NCBI RefSeq assembly: GCF_001517545.1
Contig: NZ_FBYA01000005.1
Span: 91,380-155,379 of the forward strand
Reading direction: 5' to 3'
Origin: Limnohabitans sp. Rim47
Lineage (GTDB): Bacteria > Pseudomonadota > Gammaproteobacteria > Burkholderiales > Burkholderiaceae_C
DNA length: 64,000 nt
A program made the translations under genes and the position numbers. Under the pieces are notes generated by a model, which worked only from the letters and a program-made list of their open reading frames with translations, was not told where the DNA came from and did no database searches. Shown here piece by piece: positions 41,628 to 50,732 of this stretch; positions within the stretch are counted from its first letter, which is position 1; the number at the start of each line of letters is the position of its first letter.

Positions 41628-42629
41628 TCAACGGGCTGGGACTTTTTGCCCCGCCACACACTGCCCCACCGCCACATCGCCTCGCTGCCAGCAAGGGCTG
41701 GCTGCACGGCCATCGCGTTCAGGCATGCCGTCCATGCGGATTTGGGCCACATGGGTGTGAAAGCCCCGCACCCCATGCCGGTCAAGATCCAGGCGCAGCA
41801 CCCAGCCCCGACGCTGGTGGTCGTTGTCGGTTTCTTTCATCACGAAATTGCCCACGCTGTAAATGACGGGCTTGCCCTGGATGTGTTCGATGTCTTGCGT
41901 GACATGCGGATGGCCGCCAATCACCGCATCGGCCCCGGCCTCAACCATCAAACGCGCCAGTTGCCGCTGGCGGGCATTGGCCACGCGCTCGTTCTCCCAA
42001 CCCCAATGCATGATGGGAATCACCAGATCCGCGCGGTGCACCTGACGCGCATTGCGGATGTCGTCCACCACTTGTTCGTCCTCGCTCCAGGCCACGCCGG
42101 GGGCATCGTGGTCGGCCTCAAAGCTCCGTGGCATGAATTCGTTGTAGCTCAAGAAAGCGATCCGCAAGCCCTTGCGCTCCACCACCCAAGGTGTGTGGGC
42201 CTGAGACAAATTGCGCCCACCACCGAGTTGGCTCAAGCCCGCCTGATCGAGCAGGCCCAGCATCTCGGCAAATGCCTCGCGCCCAAAATCACCCGAGTGG
42301 TTGTTGGCCAGCGCCACCGCATCGAAATGGGTCTTGAGCACGGGAAGCACACGCGGGTGCGCCCGGAATGTGAAATTCTTATCGCCCGCACTGCCGCTCG
42401 TGGCCACCACACACTCCAAATTGGTCATGCGGATGTCGGCGGCAGCGAACACCGATGCGAACGGGGCAAAAGGGTCGCCACCACGGGCGATCAAAGCGCC
42501 AGGGGCGTCATCGAGCACGGTGTCGCCCGCAAACACCACGCTCACGGTGGGGCCTGCAGAAGGGCCAGACTGCGCCCAGACAGGCACCCACAAACAACAA
42601 GCCAACACCAGTACCAAGCGTGTTTTCAT
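41628..42629 (-). CDS. CapA-family (PGA_cap) protein
   Basis: This 333-residue exported protein has a signal peptide (MKTRLVLVLACCLWVPVWAQ) and a CapA/PgsA-like metallophosphatase-type fold: VVFAGDTVLDDA, ALANNHSGDFG, PIMHWGWENE and IGGHPHV. In Bacillus, CapA takes part in poly-gamma-glutamate capsule export; in proteobacteria the role is unknown and no capBC is here. Its start overlaps the stop codon of the small secreted protein in ATGA, so the two form an operon. Confidence 0.9.
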   Translation of the reverse strand: MKTRLVLVLACCLWVPVWAQSGPSAGPTVSVVFAGDTVLDDAPGALIARGGDPFAPFASVFAAADIRMTNLECVVATSGSAGDKNFTFRAHPRVLPVLKTHFDAVALANNHSGDFGREAFAEMLGLLDQAGLSQLGGGRNLSQAHTPWVVERKGLRIAFLSYNEFMPRSFEADHDAPGVAWSEDEQVVDDIRNARQVHRADLVIPIMHWGWENERVANARQRQLARLMVEAGADAVIGGHPHVTQDIEHIQGKPVIYSVGNFVMKETDNDHQRRGWVLRLDLDRHGVRGFHTHVAQIRMDGMPERDGRAASPCWQRGDVAVGQCVAGQKVPAR

Positions 42630-43048
42630 GGCGTCAGCCCCTCCAAAGTGCAGCTGTAGATCAACTCCCGCTCAAGGGGTCCGGCATACACATGCTGCTG
42701 CCCCGTGATGGCCCAAGGCTGCGGTGTGCGCGGGTAAGGCGGCAGGTATTTGGCTTGGTGCACCAAGACCGGGTGGGGCTTGGCGTCTTGGTAGGCATAC
42801 AACAAGATGCGCTGGACCTTGCCTGCATCCCCCACCATGACGGCCTTGAACCAGAACCGCCCCCCAATGTCCACCGAGGGCACAGGGTAAGGGTCTGCCA
42901 CAGGCCGCGCCAGCACCGTGTGGCTGGTGCCGGCGTACGTCACTTGGCAGCTGAGTTGAGGTGCGGCAGATGCGACGTCCAAAAAAAAGAGCGTCCCTAG
43001 GGCGCTCAGCACAGCCCGCCAAGGCCTTGAAATCGGTGAATTACGCAT
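42626..43048 (-). CDS. Secreted hypothetical protein
   Basis: This 140-residue protein starts with a signal peptide (AVLSALGTLFFLDVASAA, cleaved before PQLSCQ). The mature part contains two Cys (LSCQVTY and LIYSCTLEG) that could form a disulfide, and Tyr- and Pro-rich stretches. I do not recognise a characterised family. It is translationally coupled to the CapA-like gene and may act with it in the periplasm. Confidence 0.8.
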   Translation of the reverse strand: MRNSPISRPWRAVLSALGTLFFLDVASAAPQLSCQVTYAGTSHTVLARPVADPYPVPSVDIGGRFWFKAVMVGDAGKVQRILLYAYQDAKPHPVLVHQAKYLPPYPRTPQPWAITGQQHVYAGPLERELIYSCTLEGLTP

Positions 43049-43166
43049 ACAAATTGAGAGTCAATGTTTGCCCGATTTTGCACGGGGTTTCGGCCGCCAA
43101 GGTGACAACCGGGACATTTGAGGCTACAGCTTGGCAAAGGTCTGCAAGTCCCGCTAGACTGTATTC

Positions 43167-44375
43167 ATGAAAATCCTCGACGCCATCCTCACCGACGCGG
43201 CCAGCATCGCGGCCATTCGCAAAGACATTCATGCGCACCCTGAGTTGTGCTTTCAAGAAGTACGCACGGCTGACGTGGTGGCCCAGCAACTGACCCACTG
43301 GGGCATCCCCATTCACCGGGGCATGGGCACCACCGGCGTGGTGGGCATTGTGCATGGGCGTGATGGTGGTGCTTGCGGGCGTGGCATCGGCCTGCGCGCC
43401 GACATCGACGCATTGCCCATGCAAGAGTTCAACACCTTCGCCCACGCCAGCAAGCACCAGGGCAAGATGCACGCTTGCGGCCACGACGGCCACACGGCCA
43501 TGCTCTTGGCTGCGGCCAAGCACTTTGCCAAACACCGCGACTTTGACGGCACGGTGTATTTGATTTTCCAGCCCGCCGAAGAAGGCGGCGGCGGTGCCCG
43601 CGAGATGATCAAGGATGGTCTGTTCGACAAATTCCCGATGCAGGCGGTTTACGGCATGCACAACTGGCCAGGCGCGGCCGTGGGCACCTTCGCCGTGAGT
43701 GCGGGCCCGGTCATGGCGTCCAGCAACGAGTTCAAGATCACCATCCGGGGCAAAGGCAGCCACGCGGCATTGCCACACAACGGCATCGACCCGGTGCCCA
43801 TTGCCTGCCAAATGGTGCAGGGCTTTCAGACCATCATCACCCGCAACAAAAAGCCGGTGGACGCGGGCGTGATCTCGGTCACCATGATCCACGCAGGCGA
43901 AGCCACCAACGTGGTGCCTGACTCGTGCGAACTGCAAGGCACGGTGCGCACCTTCAGCATCGAGGTGCTGGATTTGATCGAGACCCGCATGAAGCAGGTG
44001 GCCGAGTCGATTTGCGCGGCCTTTGAGGCGCAGTGCGAATTCGCGTTCGAACGCAACTACCCGCCCACCATCAACAGCGCCGCCGAATCCGAGTTTGCAC
44101 GCCAAGTCATGTCGGGCATCGTGGGCGCGGAGCATGTGATCGACCAAGAGCCCACCATGGGCGCCGAAGACTTCTCGTACATGTTGCAAGCCAAGCCCGG
44201 CGCCTATGTCTTCATCAGCAACGGCGATGGCGCGCACCGCGAAATGGGCCATGGCGGTGGCCCTTGCACCCTGCACAACCCGAGCTACGACTTCAACGAC
44301 GACCTGATCCCGCTGGGCGGCACTTACTGGGTCGAACTGGCCACACAGTGGTTGGCCAACCCGACACAAAAATAA
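43167..44375 (+). CDS. M20-family amidohydrolase (hippurate/N-acyl-amino-acid type)
   Basis: This 402-residue metallopeptidase resembles bacterial amidohydrolases of the hippurate hydrolase/IAA-amino-acid hydrolase group. RKDIHAHPELCFQE, GLRADIDALPM, MHACGHDGHTAMLL and IFQPAEEGGGG are the metal-binding and catalytic motifs; MGAEDFSYML is the C-terminal metal motif. It cleaves N-acyl amino acids; the exact substrate is unknown. It begins a plus-strand run with the DUF2817 gene 18 bases later. Confidence 0.94.
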   Translation: MKILDAILTDAASIAAIRKDIHAHPELCFQEVRTADVVAQQLTHWGIPIHRGMGTTGVVGIVHGRDGGACGRGIGLRADIDALPMQEFNTFAHASKHQGKMHACGHDGHTAMLLAAAKHFAKHRDFDGTVYLIFQPAEEGGGGAREMIKDGLFDKFPMQAVYGMHNWPGAAVGTFAVSAGPVMASSNEFKITIRGKGSHAALPHNGIDPVPIACQMVQGFQTIITRNKKPVDAGVISVTMIHAGEATNVVPDSCELQGTVRTFSIEVLDLIETRMKQVAESICAAFEAQCEFAFERNYPPTINSAAESEFARQVMSGIVGAEHVIDQEPTMGAEDFSYMLQAKPGAYVFISNGDGAHREMGHGGGPCTLHNPSYDFNDDLIPLGGTYWVELATQWLANPTQK

Positions 44376-44393
44376 CCCCCTTCAGGAACGTCC

Positions 44394-45491
44394 ATGTCCG
44401 ATGTCCAAAGCGGCTTTTCAGCCAGCTATGCCCAAGCCCGCCAAAAATTCTTGAATGCGGCGCAGTCGGCCGGCCTGTCTGTGGACTCACAAGCCCACCC
44501 TCTCAAAGGCCGGGACGCTGAAGCGCTCGCCATGGACGTGGTGTTGGATGGCGCCCCCGACGCCCAAGCGCTGCTGATCATCAGCAGCGCCTGCCACGGG
44601 GTGGAGGGTTATTGCGGCTCGGGCGTACAAGTCCATGCGCTGCAAAACGCCGCTTGGCGTGCCGCCGCTAAAGCTCAGGGCGTGGCGGTGCTCTACATCC
44701 ATGCGCTCAATCCGCACGGGTTTTCGCATGTGCGGCGCGTGACCCACGAAAACGTGGACATCAACCGCAACTTTCAAGACTTCACGCAAGCGCTACCGGA
44801 CAACCCAGCCTACCGCGAAATCCAGCCCTTGCTGTTGCCCGAAGTCTGGCCCCCCGATGCGGACAACACCGCGGCAACCAACCAGTTCATCGCTGAGCGA
44901 GGGATGAAAGCCTTTCAGTCCGCCATCTCCAAAGGCCAACACGAATTCCCGGATGGCCTGTTCTTTGGCGGACAAGCCCCCACTTGGAGCAACCTGACGC
45001 TGCGCAAGGTGCTGCAAAAATACGGCCAAGCTTGCAAAAAATTGGCCTGGATCGATCTGCACACGGGCTTGGGGCCCAGCGGTGTGGGCGAGCGCATCTT
45101 TGCCTGTGCCGACGACGCGGCCGCCTACACCCGCGCCAAAGCCTGGTGGGGCCAAAGCATCACCTCGATTTACGACGGCTCCTCCACATCGCCCATGCTC
45201 ACCGGGCTGATGTGGATGTCGGCCTACCAGGAATGTCCGCAGGCCGAGTACACCGGCATCGCCATGGAATATGGCACCCAGCCCACAGACAAAGTCATGC
45301 ACGCGCTGCGTGGCGACCACTGGCTGCAACTGCACCCCGAAGCGCCTGCTGCGTTGCGTCAGCAGATCAAACTGGATCTGATGGACGCGTTTTATGTGGA
45401 CACCGATGCTTGGCGCACACAGATCGTCGAGCAGGCCATGGAAGCGATGCACCAGGCTGCCACGGGTTTGAACAAGGGATTTAAAAAATGA
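44394..45491 (+). CDS. DUF2817 (M14-like) carboxypeptidase-type protein
   Basis: This 365-residue protein has a DUF2817 fold related to M14 zinc carboxypeptidases: SSACHGVEGYCGSG (His and Glu as metal ligands), HENVDINRNFQDF (Asn-Arg substrate pocket) and WIDLHTGLGPSG (third His). The catalytic Glu is probably in AMEYGTQP. Its substrate is unknown. It may be co-transcribed with the amidohydrolase; both could process amidated or peptide compounds. Its end overlaps the NDUFA9-like start. Confidence 0.9.
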   Translation: MSDVQSGFSASYAQARQKFLNAAQSAGLSVDSQAHPLKGRDAEALAMDVVLDGAPDAQALLIISSACHGVEGYCGSGVQVHALQNAAWRAAAKAQGVAVLYIHALNPHGFSHVRRVTHENVDINRNFQDFTQALPDNPAYREIQPLLLPEVWPPDADNTAATNQFIAERGMKAFQSAISKGQHEFPDGLFFGGQAPTWSNLTLRKVLQKYGQACKKLAWIDLHTGLGPSGVGERIFACADDAAAYTRAKAWWGQSITSIYDGSSTSPMLTGLMWMSAYQECPQAEYTGIAMEYGTQPTDKVMHALRGDHWLQLHPEAPAALRQQIKLDLMDAFYVDTDAWRTQIVEQAMEAMHQAATGLNKGFKK

Positions 45492-46447
45492 ACACGCCGC
45501 GCATTCTGGTTTTGGGGGGCAGCGGCTTTGTGGGTCGCCATGTTTGCGAACAACTGGCCCGGCTGGGCTGGCAGATCACGGTGCCCACCCGCCGCGCTGT
45601 CAATGCCAGCAGCGTCCAAAGCCTGCCCGGACTGACCGTGATCGAGGCTTCGGTGCACAAGGAAGCCGACCTGGCCCGCTTGATGCCCGGGCACGATGCG
45701 GTCGTGAACCTGGTGGCGGTGCTGCACGGCAACGAAGAACGCTTTGAGCAAGTGCACGTCGAATTGCCCGGAAAAATCGCCAGCGCCATGAAAAAAGCTT
45801 CGGTGCAGCGGCTGGTGCATGTGAGTGCACTGGGTGCCGAAGCGCAAGCCCCTTCGATGTACCTGCGCAGCAAGGCGCGCGGCGAAACGGCACTGCAAGG
45901 CGGGGGGCTGCAGCTCACGGTGTTGCGCCCCAGCGTGGTCTTTGGGGCCGAAGACAAATTTCTCAACCTGTTTGCCGACCTGCAGGCCGTGCTGCCCTTC
46001 ATGCCTTTGGCGGGCAGTGGCACACGCTTTCAGCCCGTTTGGGTGGCCGACGTGGCACGCGCCGTGGTGGCTTGCCTGCAACAGCCAAACACCGTCGGCC
46101 AGACCTATGATTTGTGCGGGCCAGATGTGCTGACCTTGGGCGAGCTGGTCAAACTGGCCGGTCAATGGGCGGGTGTAAACCACGGCCAAGGCCGCCCCGT
46201 TTTGCCTTTGCCAAACTGGATCGGCTGGCTGCAAGCGGCGACCATGGAGCTGGCACCGGGCGAACCACTCATGAGCCGAGACAACTTGGCGTCAATGAAG
46301 GTGGACAACATCGCCACTGGCCGATACCCGGGTTTGAAAGACTTGGGCATCGCCGCCGCGTCTGCTGCAGGGGTTGCCCCCACTTATTTGGGCCATCGCG
46401 GTCCACGCAGCCGCTTAAATGGATGGCGCGAACGCGCTGGGCGCTGA
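45488..46447 (+). CDS. NAD(P)-binding NDUFA9-like protein
   Basis: This 319-residue atypical short-chain dehydrogenase has the N-terminal dinucleotide fold (ILVLGGSGFVGRHVCEQL) and the group features VHVSALGAEA and SMYLRSKARGE, where Tyr and Lys could act in catalysis. Bacterial members are related to the accessory complex I subunit NDUFA9. It starts in ATGA overlap with the DUF2817 gene, so is translationally coupled. Confidence 0.9.
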   Translation: MNTPRILVLGGSGFVGRHVCEQLARLGWQITVPTRRAVNASSVQSLPGLTVIEASVHKEADLARLMPGHDAVVNLVAVLHGNEERFEQVHVELPGKIASAMKKASVQRLVHVSALGAEAQAPSMYLRSKARGETALQGGGLQLTVLRPSVVFGAEDKFLNLFADLQAVLPFMPLAGSGTRFQPVWVADVARAVVACLQQPNTVGQTYDLCGPDVLTLGELVKLAGQWAGVNHGQGRPVLPLPNWIGWLQAATMELAPGEPLMSRDNLASMKVDNIATGRYPGLKDLGIAAASAAGVAPTYLGHRGPRSRLNGWRERAGR

Positions 46448-46521
46448 CTTGTCACACCCGACGGGATCGGGTGTCCATGCCGTCGAGCGCATTGGATACC
46501 CGCATGCGCGGGTATGACAGT
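46447..46521. repeat. REP-like palindromic repeat
   Basis: Two hairpin units occur: GTCACACCCGA...TCGGGTGTCCATG and GGATACCCGCATGCGCGGGTA. They lie in the 144-base gap between the NDUFA9-like and glutathione transferase genes, both on the plus strand. Confidence 0.75.
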
Positions 46522-46591
46522 GGGGAATATGTCGCTCCCGAACAGGCGGCTGTCCCCGTTACCATGCAGCCCTCACCTCGGGAGATAAACC

Positions 46592-47275
46592 ATGATCCAG
46601 CTTTACATCGCCAACAAGAACTACTCGTCGTGGTCCATGCGCCCTTGGGTGCTGTTGCGCCAGGCGGGCATTGCCTTTGAAGAGGTCTATGTCCGCTTTG
46701 ACAGTTTCGCGCCCGACTCCAACTTCAAGGCCAGCATGAAGGCGGTCAACCCGGTGGGCAAAGTGCCCGTGCTGGTGCACGATGGTCTGGCCGTCTGGGA
46801 CACCTTGGCGATTGCCGAATATGTGGCCGAGCAGTTCCCTGAAAAACAGCTCTGGCCACAAGACCGCGCCGCCCGTGCACGCGCCCGCAGCATCTGCGCC
46901 GAAATGCACAGTGGCTTCACTGGTCTGCGCAGCGCCTGCCCGATGAACATCGAAGCGCACTTGCCCGAAATCGGGGCACTGGCCTTGCGCGACAAACCCG
47001 CTGTTCGTGCCGACCTGGAACGCATCAGCAAGCTGTGGAGCGGGCTGCTCCAAGAACACGGTGGCCCCATGCTGTTTGGCGAATTTTCCGTAGCCGACGC
47101 CTACTTTGCCCCCGTGGTCATGCGCCTTAAAACCTATGCCCTGCCGGTGCCTGCTGAGGTGGCTGCCTACATGGCGCGTGTCTGCGCCCTGCCCGGTGTG
47201 AAAGCATGGATCGACGACGCCCTGGCCGAAAAGGACTTCATCGACTTTGAAGAGCCTTTCCGCGTGGCGCGTTGA
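46592..47275 (+). CDS. Glutathione S-transferase family protein
   Basis: This 227-residue protein has a thioredoxin-like N-terminal domain (MIQLYIANKNYSSWSMRPWVLLR, shortened here to NYSSWSMRPW, with NPVGKVPVLVHDG) and a helical C-terminal domain. The Ser/Tyr region and the cis-Pro motif are conserved in bacterial GSTs. The substrate is unknown. The ATG at 46592 is preceded by GGGAG. It is followed directly by cca. Confidence 0.92.
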   Translation: MIQLYIANKNYSSWSMRPWVLLRQAGIAFEEVYVRFDSFAPDSNFKASMKAVNPVGKVPVLVHDGLAVWDTLAIAEYVAEQFPEKQLWPQDRAARARARSICAEMHSGFTGLRSACPMNIEAHLPEIGALALRDKPAVRADLERISKLWSGLLQEHGGPMLFGEFSVADAYFAPVVMRLKTYALPVPAEVAAYMARVCALPGVKAWIDDALAEKDFIDFEEPFRVAR

Positions 47276-47304
47276 GTGACCCCGCGAACCAGCAGAAACG
47301 CCCC

Positions 47305-48567
47305 ATGAAGATTTACGCCGTTGGAGGTGCCGTACGCGATGCGCTGCTGGGCCTGCGTGTACAGGATCGTGACTGGGTCGTGGTGGGCAGCACGCCAGAG
47401 GAGATGGCCACACAGGGCTTCACGCCAGTGGGCAAAGACTTCCCGGTGTTTTTGCACCCCCGCACGCGCGAGGAATACGCACTGGCCCGCACCGAGCGCA
47501 AGACCGCGCGGGGCTACAAGGGCTTTGCCGTGCAGGCCGATCCCAGCGTCACGCTCGAAGAAGACCTGGCCCGGCGCGACCTGACCATCAACGCGATGGC
47601 GGTTCCACAGGCCGTGGCCGCGCGCCTGAAAACGCCCACACCCAACTGGCTGAGCGACATCATCGACCCGTGGGGCGGCCTTGCCGACCTGCAAGCCCAA
47701 CAATTGCGCCATGTGACCCCGGCTTTCGCCGAAGATCCGGTGCGCATCTTGCGCGTGGCCAGGTTTGCAGCCCGCTTCACCGGCTTTGAAGTGGCGCCGG
47801 AAACCATGGCACTGATGCAGGCCATGGTGTCAAACGCCGAAATTGACCACTTGGTGCCCGAACGCGTCTGGCAGGAACTGGCCAAAGGCCTGATGGCCGA
47901 CAAACCCTCGCGCATGTTCCAAGTGCTGCGCGAATGCGGTGCGCTCAAGGTCTTGCTGCCCGATCTGGACCGTCTATGGGGCGTGCCCCAGCGTCAGCAA
48001 TACCACCCCGAGATCGACACGGGCGTTCACATGATGCTGGTGATGGACATGGCAGCGCGTTTGAACATGCCGCTGACCGTGCGCGTGGCCTGCCTGATGC
48101 ACGACCTGGGCAAAGGCAGCACGCCTGCTGATGTGCTGCCGCGCCACATCGGCCACGAGGGCCGCAGCGTCAAGCTCTTGCAAAAGGTGTGTGACCGCCT
48201 GCGCATACCCAGCGACTGCAAAGAGCTGGCCGAGGTCGTCGCGCGTGAGCACGGCAACATCCACCGCAGCGCAGAACTGGGCCCCGAAGCCGTGCTGCGC
48301 CTGCTCGAACGCTGCGACGCCATCCGCCAAGCCGAGCGCTTTGAGCGTGTGCTGCAAGCCTGCGAATGCGATGCGCGAGGGCGCTTGGGTTTTGAAGAAG
48401 CGGCTTACCCGCAGGCCGCGCGGTTGCGGCAAGCCCAGCAAGCAGCGCTCTCGGTGGATACCGCACCCATCGCCCAAGCTGCGGCAGCGCAGGGCCTAAA
48501 AGGCCCTCAAATTGGTGCACAAATCGCCCAAGCACGGATCGAGGCCATCGCGCACAGGGCGCATTGA
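47305..48567 (+). CDS. cca: Multifunctional CCA tRNA nucleotidyltransferase
   Basis: This 420-residue enzyme adds or repairs the CCA end of tRNAs. The head domain has VGGAVRDALLG and RDLTINAMA; the neck and body carry DPVRILRVARFAARF and ERVWQELAKGL; the C-terminal HD domain has MHDLGKG. The HD domain marks the multifunctional type of beta- and gammaproteobacteria. The ATG at 47305 is preferred over a TTG that overlaps the GST stop codon, because the family begins at MKIYxVGGAVRD. Confidence 0.96.
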   Translation: MKIYAVGGAVRDALLGLRVQDRDWVVVGSTPEEMATQGFTPVGKDFPVFLHPRTREEYALARTERKTARGYKGFAVQADPSVTLEEDLARRDLTINAMAVPQAVAARLKTPTPNWLSDIIDPWGGLADLQAQQLRHVTPAFAEDPVRILRVARFAARFTGFEVAPETMALMQAMVSNAEIDHLVPERVWQELAKGLMADKPSRMFQVLRECGALKVLLPDLDRLWGVPQRQQYHPEIDTGVHMMLVMDMAARLNMPLTVRVACLMHDLGKGSTPADVLPRHIGHEGRSVKLLQKVCDRLRIPSDCKELAEVVAREHGNIHRSAELGPEAVLRLLERCDAIRQAERFERVLQACECDARGRLGFEEAAYPQAARLRQAQQAALSVDTAPIAQAAAAQGLKGPQIGAQIAQARIEAIAHRAH

Positions 48568-48581
48568 CGTGCACGCCCGTC

Positions 48582-49028
48582 TCAAAGGTGTGAACGTGTC
48601 CAATCAGCGATATCTTGTGCCGTGCGAAATGCCCCGGCCTGCCGGGCGACTTCTTTGCCGCCGACAAACAAGGCCAAGGTGGGAATACTGCGGATGTTGA
48701 AGCGGGCGGCAATGGCTTGTGCGTCTTCGGTGTTGAGTTTGGCCACCCGCACTTGGGGCTCCAAAAGGCTTGTCGCCTGCTCGTAAGCAGGGGCCATCAT
48801 GCGACAAGGGCCGCACCAAGGCGCCCAAAAATCCACCAGTACAGGCACTTGGCTGCGCCCAATGTGCTTGTCAAAAGTGGCTGCATCCAGCGCCAGCGGA
48901 TGTCCGTCAAAAAGGGCTGTGTGACATTGTCCGCAATCGGGGGCATGCCCCATATCGGCCACACGCACCCGATTGGTGATGTGGCAATGCGGACAAACAA
49001 TGTGCAAGGCGTCGGCTGAGGCGGTCAT
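48582..49028 (-). CDS. trxC: Thioredoxin 2
   Basis: This 148-residue protein has an N-terminal zinc-binding extension (CPHC and CGQC) and a thioredoxin domain with the active site WAPWCGPCRMM and cis-Pro RSIPTLALF. TrxC reduces protein disulfides and is linked to oxidative stress; the zinc extension distinguishes it from thioredoxin 1. The ATG at 49028 is chosen over an ATG eight codons earlier, as the family begins just before the CPHC motif. It is convergent with cca. Confidence 0.94.
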   Translation of the reverse strand: MTASADALHIVCPHCHITNRVRVADMGHAPDCGQCHTALFDGHPLALDAATFDKHIGRSQVPVLVDFWAPWCGPCRMMAPAYEQATSLLEPQVRVAKLNTEDAQAIAARFNIRSIPTLALFVGGKEVARQAGAFRTAQDIADWTRSHL

Positions 49029-49388
49029 GAAATCCCCTGTGTTGGATCTCATCTGGGGGGCATGCTGCTCGATTCAAGGGCTTTGCAGTTTGACGCCGTC
49101 ATCGTGATCGCCCATGTCCCGCTCAACCCAAGCGGAAGGACATGCCCTACAGCCGTGGCACACACCACGGACGACGGGGCTCGGGGCTCGTGGCTCGTGG
49201 CTCGTGGCTCGGGGCAAAAACTCCAAAGTCATGGGAAATTCGCAAGCAAATTGCCAAAAAAATCAAAAGCTGCCCTCAAATTATTTTTAATACAAATTCG
49301 CTATAATTACATCTGAAAAATTTTCTTATATTTTCTTTTTTGCACGAACTCTCCATGAGTACGGCTCGCTTGAAGTCTGAGACTAGGT
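49029..49388. promoter_or_regulatory. Upstream region of the type I secretion operon
   Basis: This 360-base divergent gap separates trxC from the type I secretion operon. The right part is AT-rich (49255-49345) and includes a TATAAT (GCTATAATTAC) box about 90 bases before the outer membrane protein gene, a likely promoter. The middle holds three tandem copies of CTCGTGG bounded by CTCGGGG. I see no gene. Confidence 0.5.
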
Positions 49389-50732
49389 ATGAACATGGGA
49401 TTTCAAAAAATGAACACCGGCAGCTTCATTAAAAGAGCAAAGCCGCGCTTGGTGAGCACGGGATGGCTTGGCATCGCGCTTTGCATCAGCCCCGCATGGG
49501 GCCAAACTGCGGTGCCAGCACCCGATTCGCAAGCCCTCACGATCCATGCGCTGTATGCGGCAGCCCAACAAAGCCACCCCCTGTTGGTAGCGGCGCGTTT
49601 GGAAGCGGACGCTGGAAAAATCGATGTCACCGCCGTAGAACGCCAACGCTGGCCGACTTTTTCTGCGGTATTCGAGTCGCACGTTGGCAACAGCTCAACG
49701 CAGCCGTCACGCAGTTTGCGCGTACAGCAAATCATTTGGGATGGTGGACTGAACTCATCACGGGTCACCGAGGCCGAAAACCAGGTGCTCATCAGCCAAT
49801 TCAAAGTGCAATTGCAGCAAAGACAACTTTTTCTGCAAATCACCCAGGCATGGCAAGCCATGCGAGCCGCCCACGCACGCGTTCAAGTAGCGCAAAAAAC
49901 CATGGCGCGGCTCAACGGTTTTAGGGTGCAAATGCAACGGCGAGTCGACGCTGAAGCCTCTTCCAGCATTGACTTGGTGTTGGCCAACTCCCGCCAGTTG
50001 CAAACGCAGGTGGAGTTGGATGCGTCCCAAAGAAACCTGAGAGTGTCACTGCTCAAGCTGGAACAACTGTCGGGCGAAGTGAATCTGGGTGAACGCTTAC
50101 CGACCCTGACACCCTTTCCCACCTTGACCAGTTCGGTGGCATTTCTCCAGCAACTGCAGCAAACCGACTGGGTCGACTTGGCCACGCGCTCGCCTTCGGT
50201 GCAGATTGCCAAAAGCGATGTGGTTTCAGCGCAAAACCGCTTGCTGACCAAAGAAGCCGAAAAATGGCCTCATTTGTATGTGCGCGTAGACAAACCGGTT
50301 GGCAACAATGCCTTCAACACCAACAACTCAGCGGTGGCTTTTGCAGGCTTGAGCTACTCACCAGGGGCCGGATTTGCCAATCTGGTAGAGGCAGAAGCTC
50401 TGACCAAGCGCATCGCCAAATCCGATCAAGGCGTAGCGACTGCGATGAAGGATATTCAGGAAACGTTGCAAAACGACCGTGAAGAATTCCTGAATGCCTA
50501 CGCCCAAATTTCGGCGCTCGAAAAATCGGTTTCGGGCGCCGACATGGTGCTGGCCTCGTTTGAACGCCAGTTTCAGGCCAACCGGAAAACCTGGCTGGAC
50601 CTGCTCAACCAAGTGCGTGAACTGGCGCAAAACGAATATGCGCTGGTCGACGCGCAAGCCAGTTTGGTCGGTTCGCGCTTGCGACTTGACATCAATATGG
50701 ACCCCAACACCCTAGCCACGGCACAGCCATGA
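49389..50732 (+). CDS. TolC-family outer membrane channel of a type I secretion system
   Basis: This 447-residue protein has a signal peptide (cleaved near PAWGQ) and two outer membrane efflux protein repeats: ALYAAAQQSHPLLVAARLEA begins the first and ATRSPSVQIAKSDVVSAQ the second. The long helical stretches (ALTxxxxLxQ pattern) suit a TolC-type trimeric channel. Two ATGs (49389 and 49395) are possible; the first is given. Its stop codon overlaps the start of the ABC transporter gene in ATGA. Confidence 0.92.
   Translation: MNMGFQKMNTGSFIKRAKPRLVSTGWLGIALCISPAWGQTAVPAPDSQALTIHALYAAAQQSHPLLVAARLEADAGKIDVTAVERQRWPTFSAVFESHVGNSSTQPSRSLRVQQIIWDGGLNSSRVTEAENQVLISQFKVQLQQRQLFLQITQAWQAMRAAHARVQVAQKTMARLNGFRVQMQRRVDAEASSSIDLVLANSRQLQTQVELDASQRNLRVSLLKLEQLSGEVNLGERLPTLTPFPTLTSSVAFLQQLQQTDWVDLATRSPSVQIAKSDVVSAQNRLLTKEAEKWPHLYVRVDKPVGNNAFNTNNSAVAFAGLSYSPGAGFANLVEAEALTKRIAKSDQGVATAMKDIQETLQNDREEFLNAYAQISALEKSVSGADMVLASFERQFQANRKTWLDLLNQVRELAQNEYALVDAQASLVGSRLRLDINMDPNTLATAQP

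Noticed and set aside
40045..41760. Plus-strand frame of 571 codons
   Set aside because: It is a long shadow antisense to the molybdopterin oxidoreductase and has no motif.
49062..49316. 84-codon frame in front of the secretion operon
   Set aside because: It crosses short tandem repeats and the AT-rich promoter region and lacks a ribosome site.
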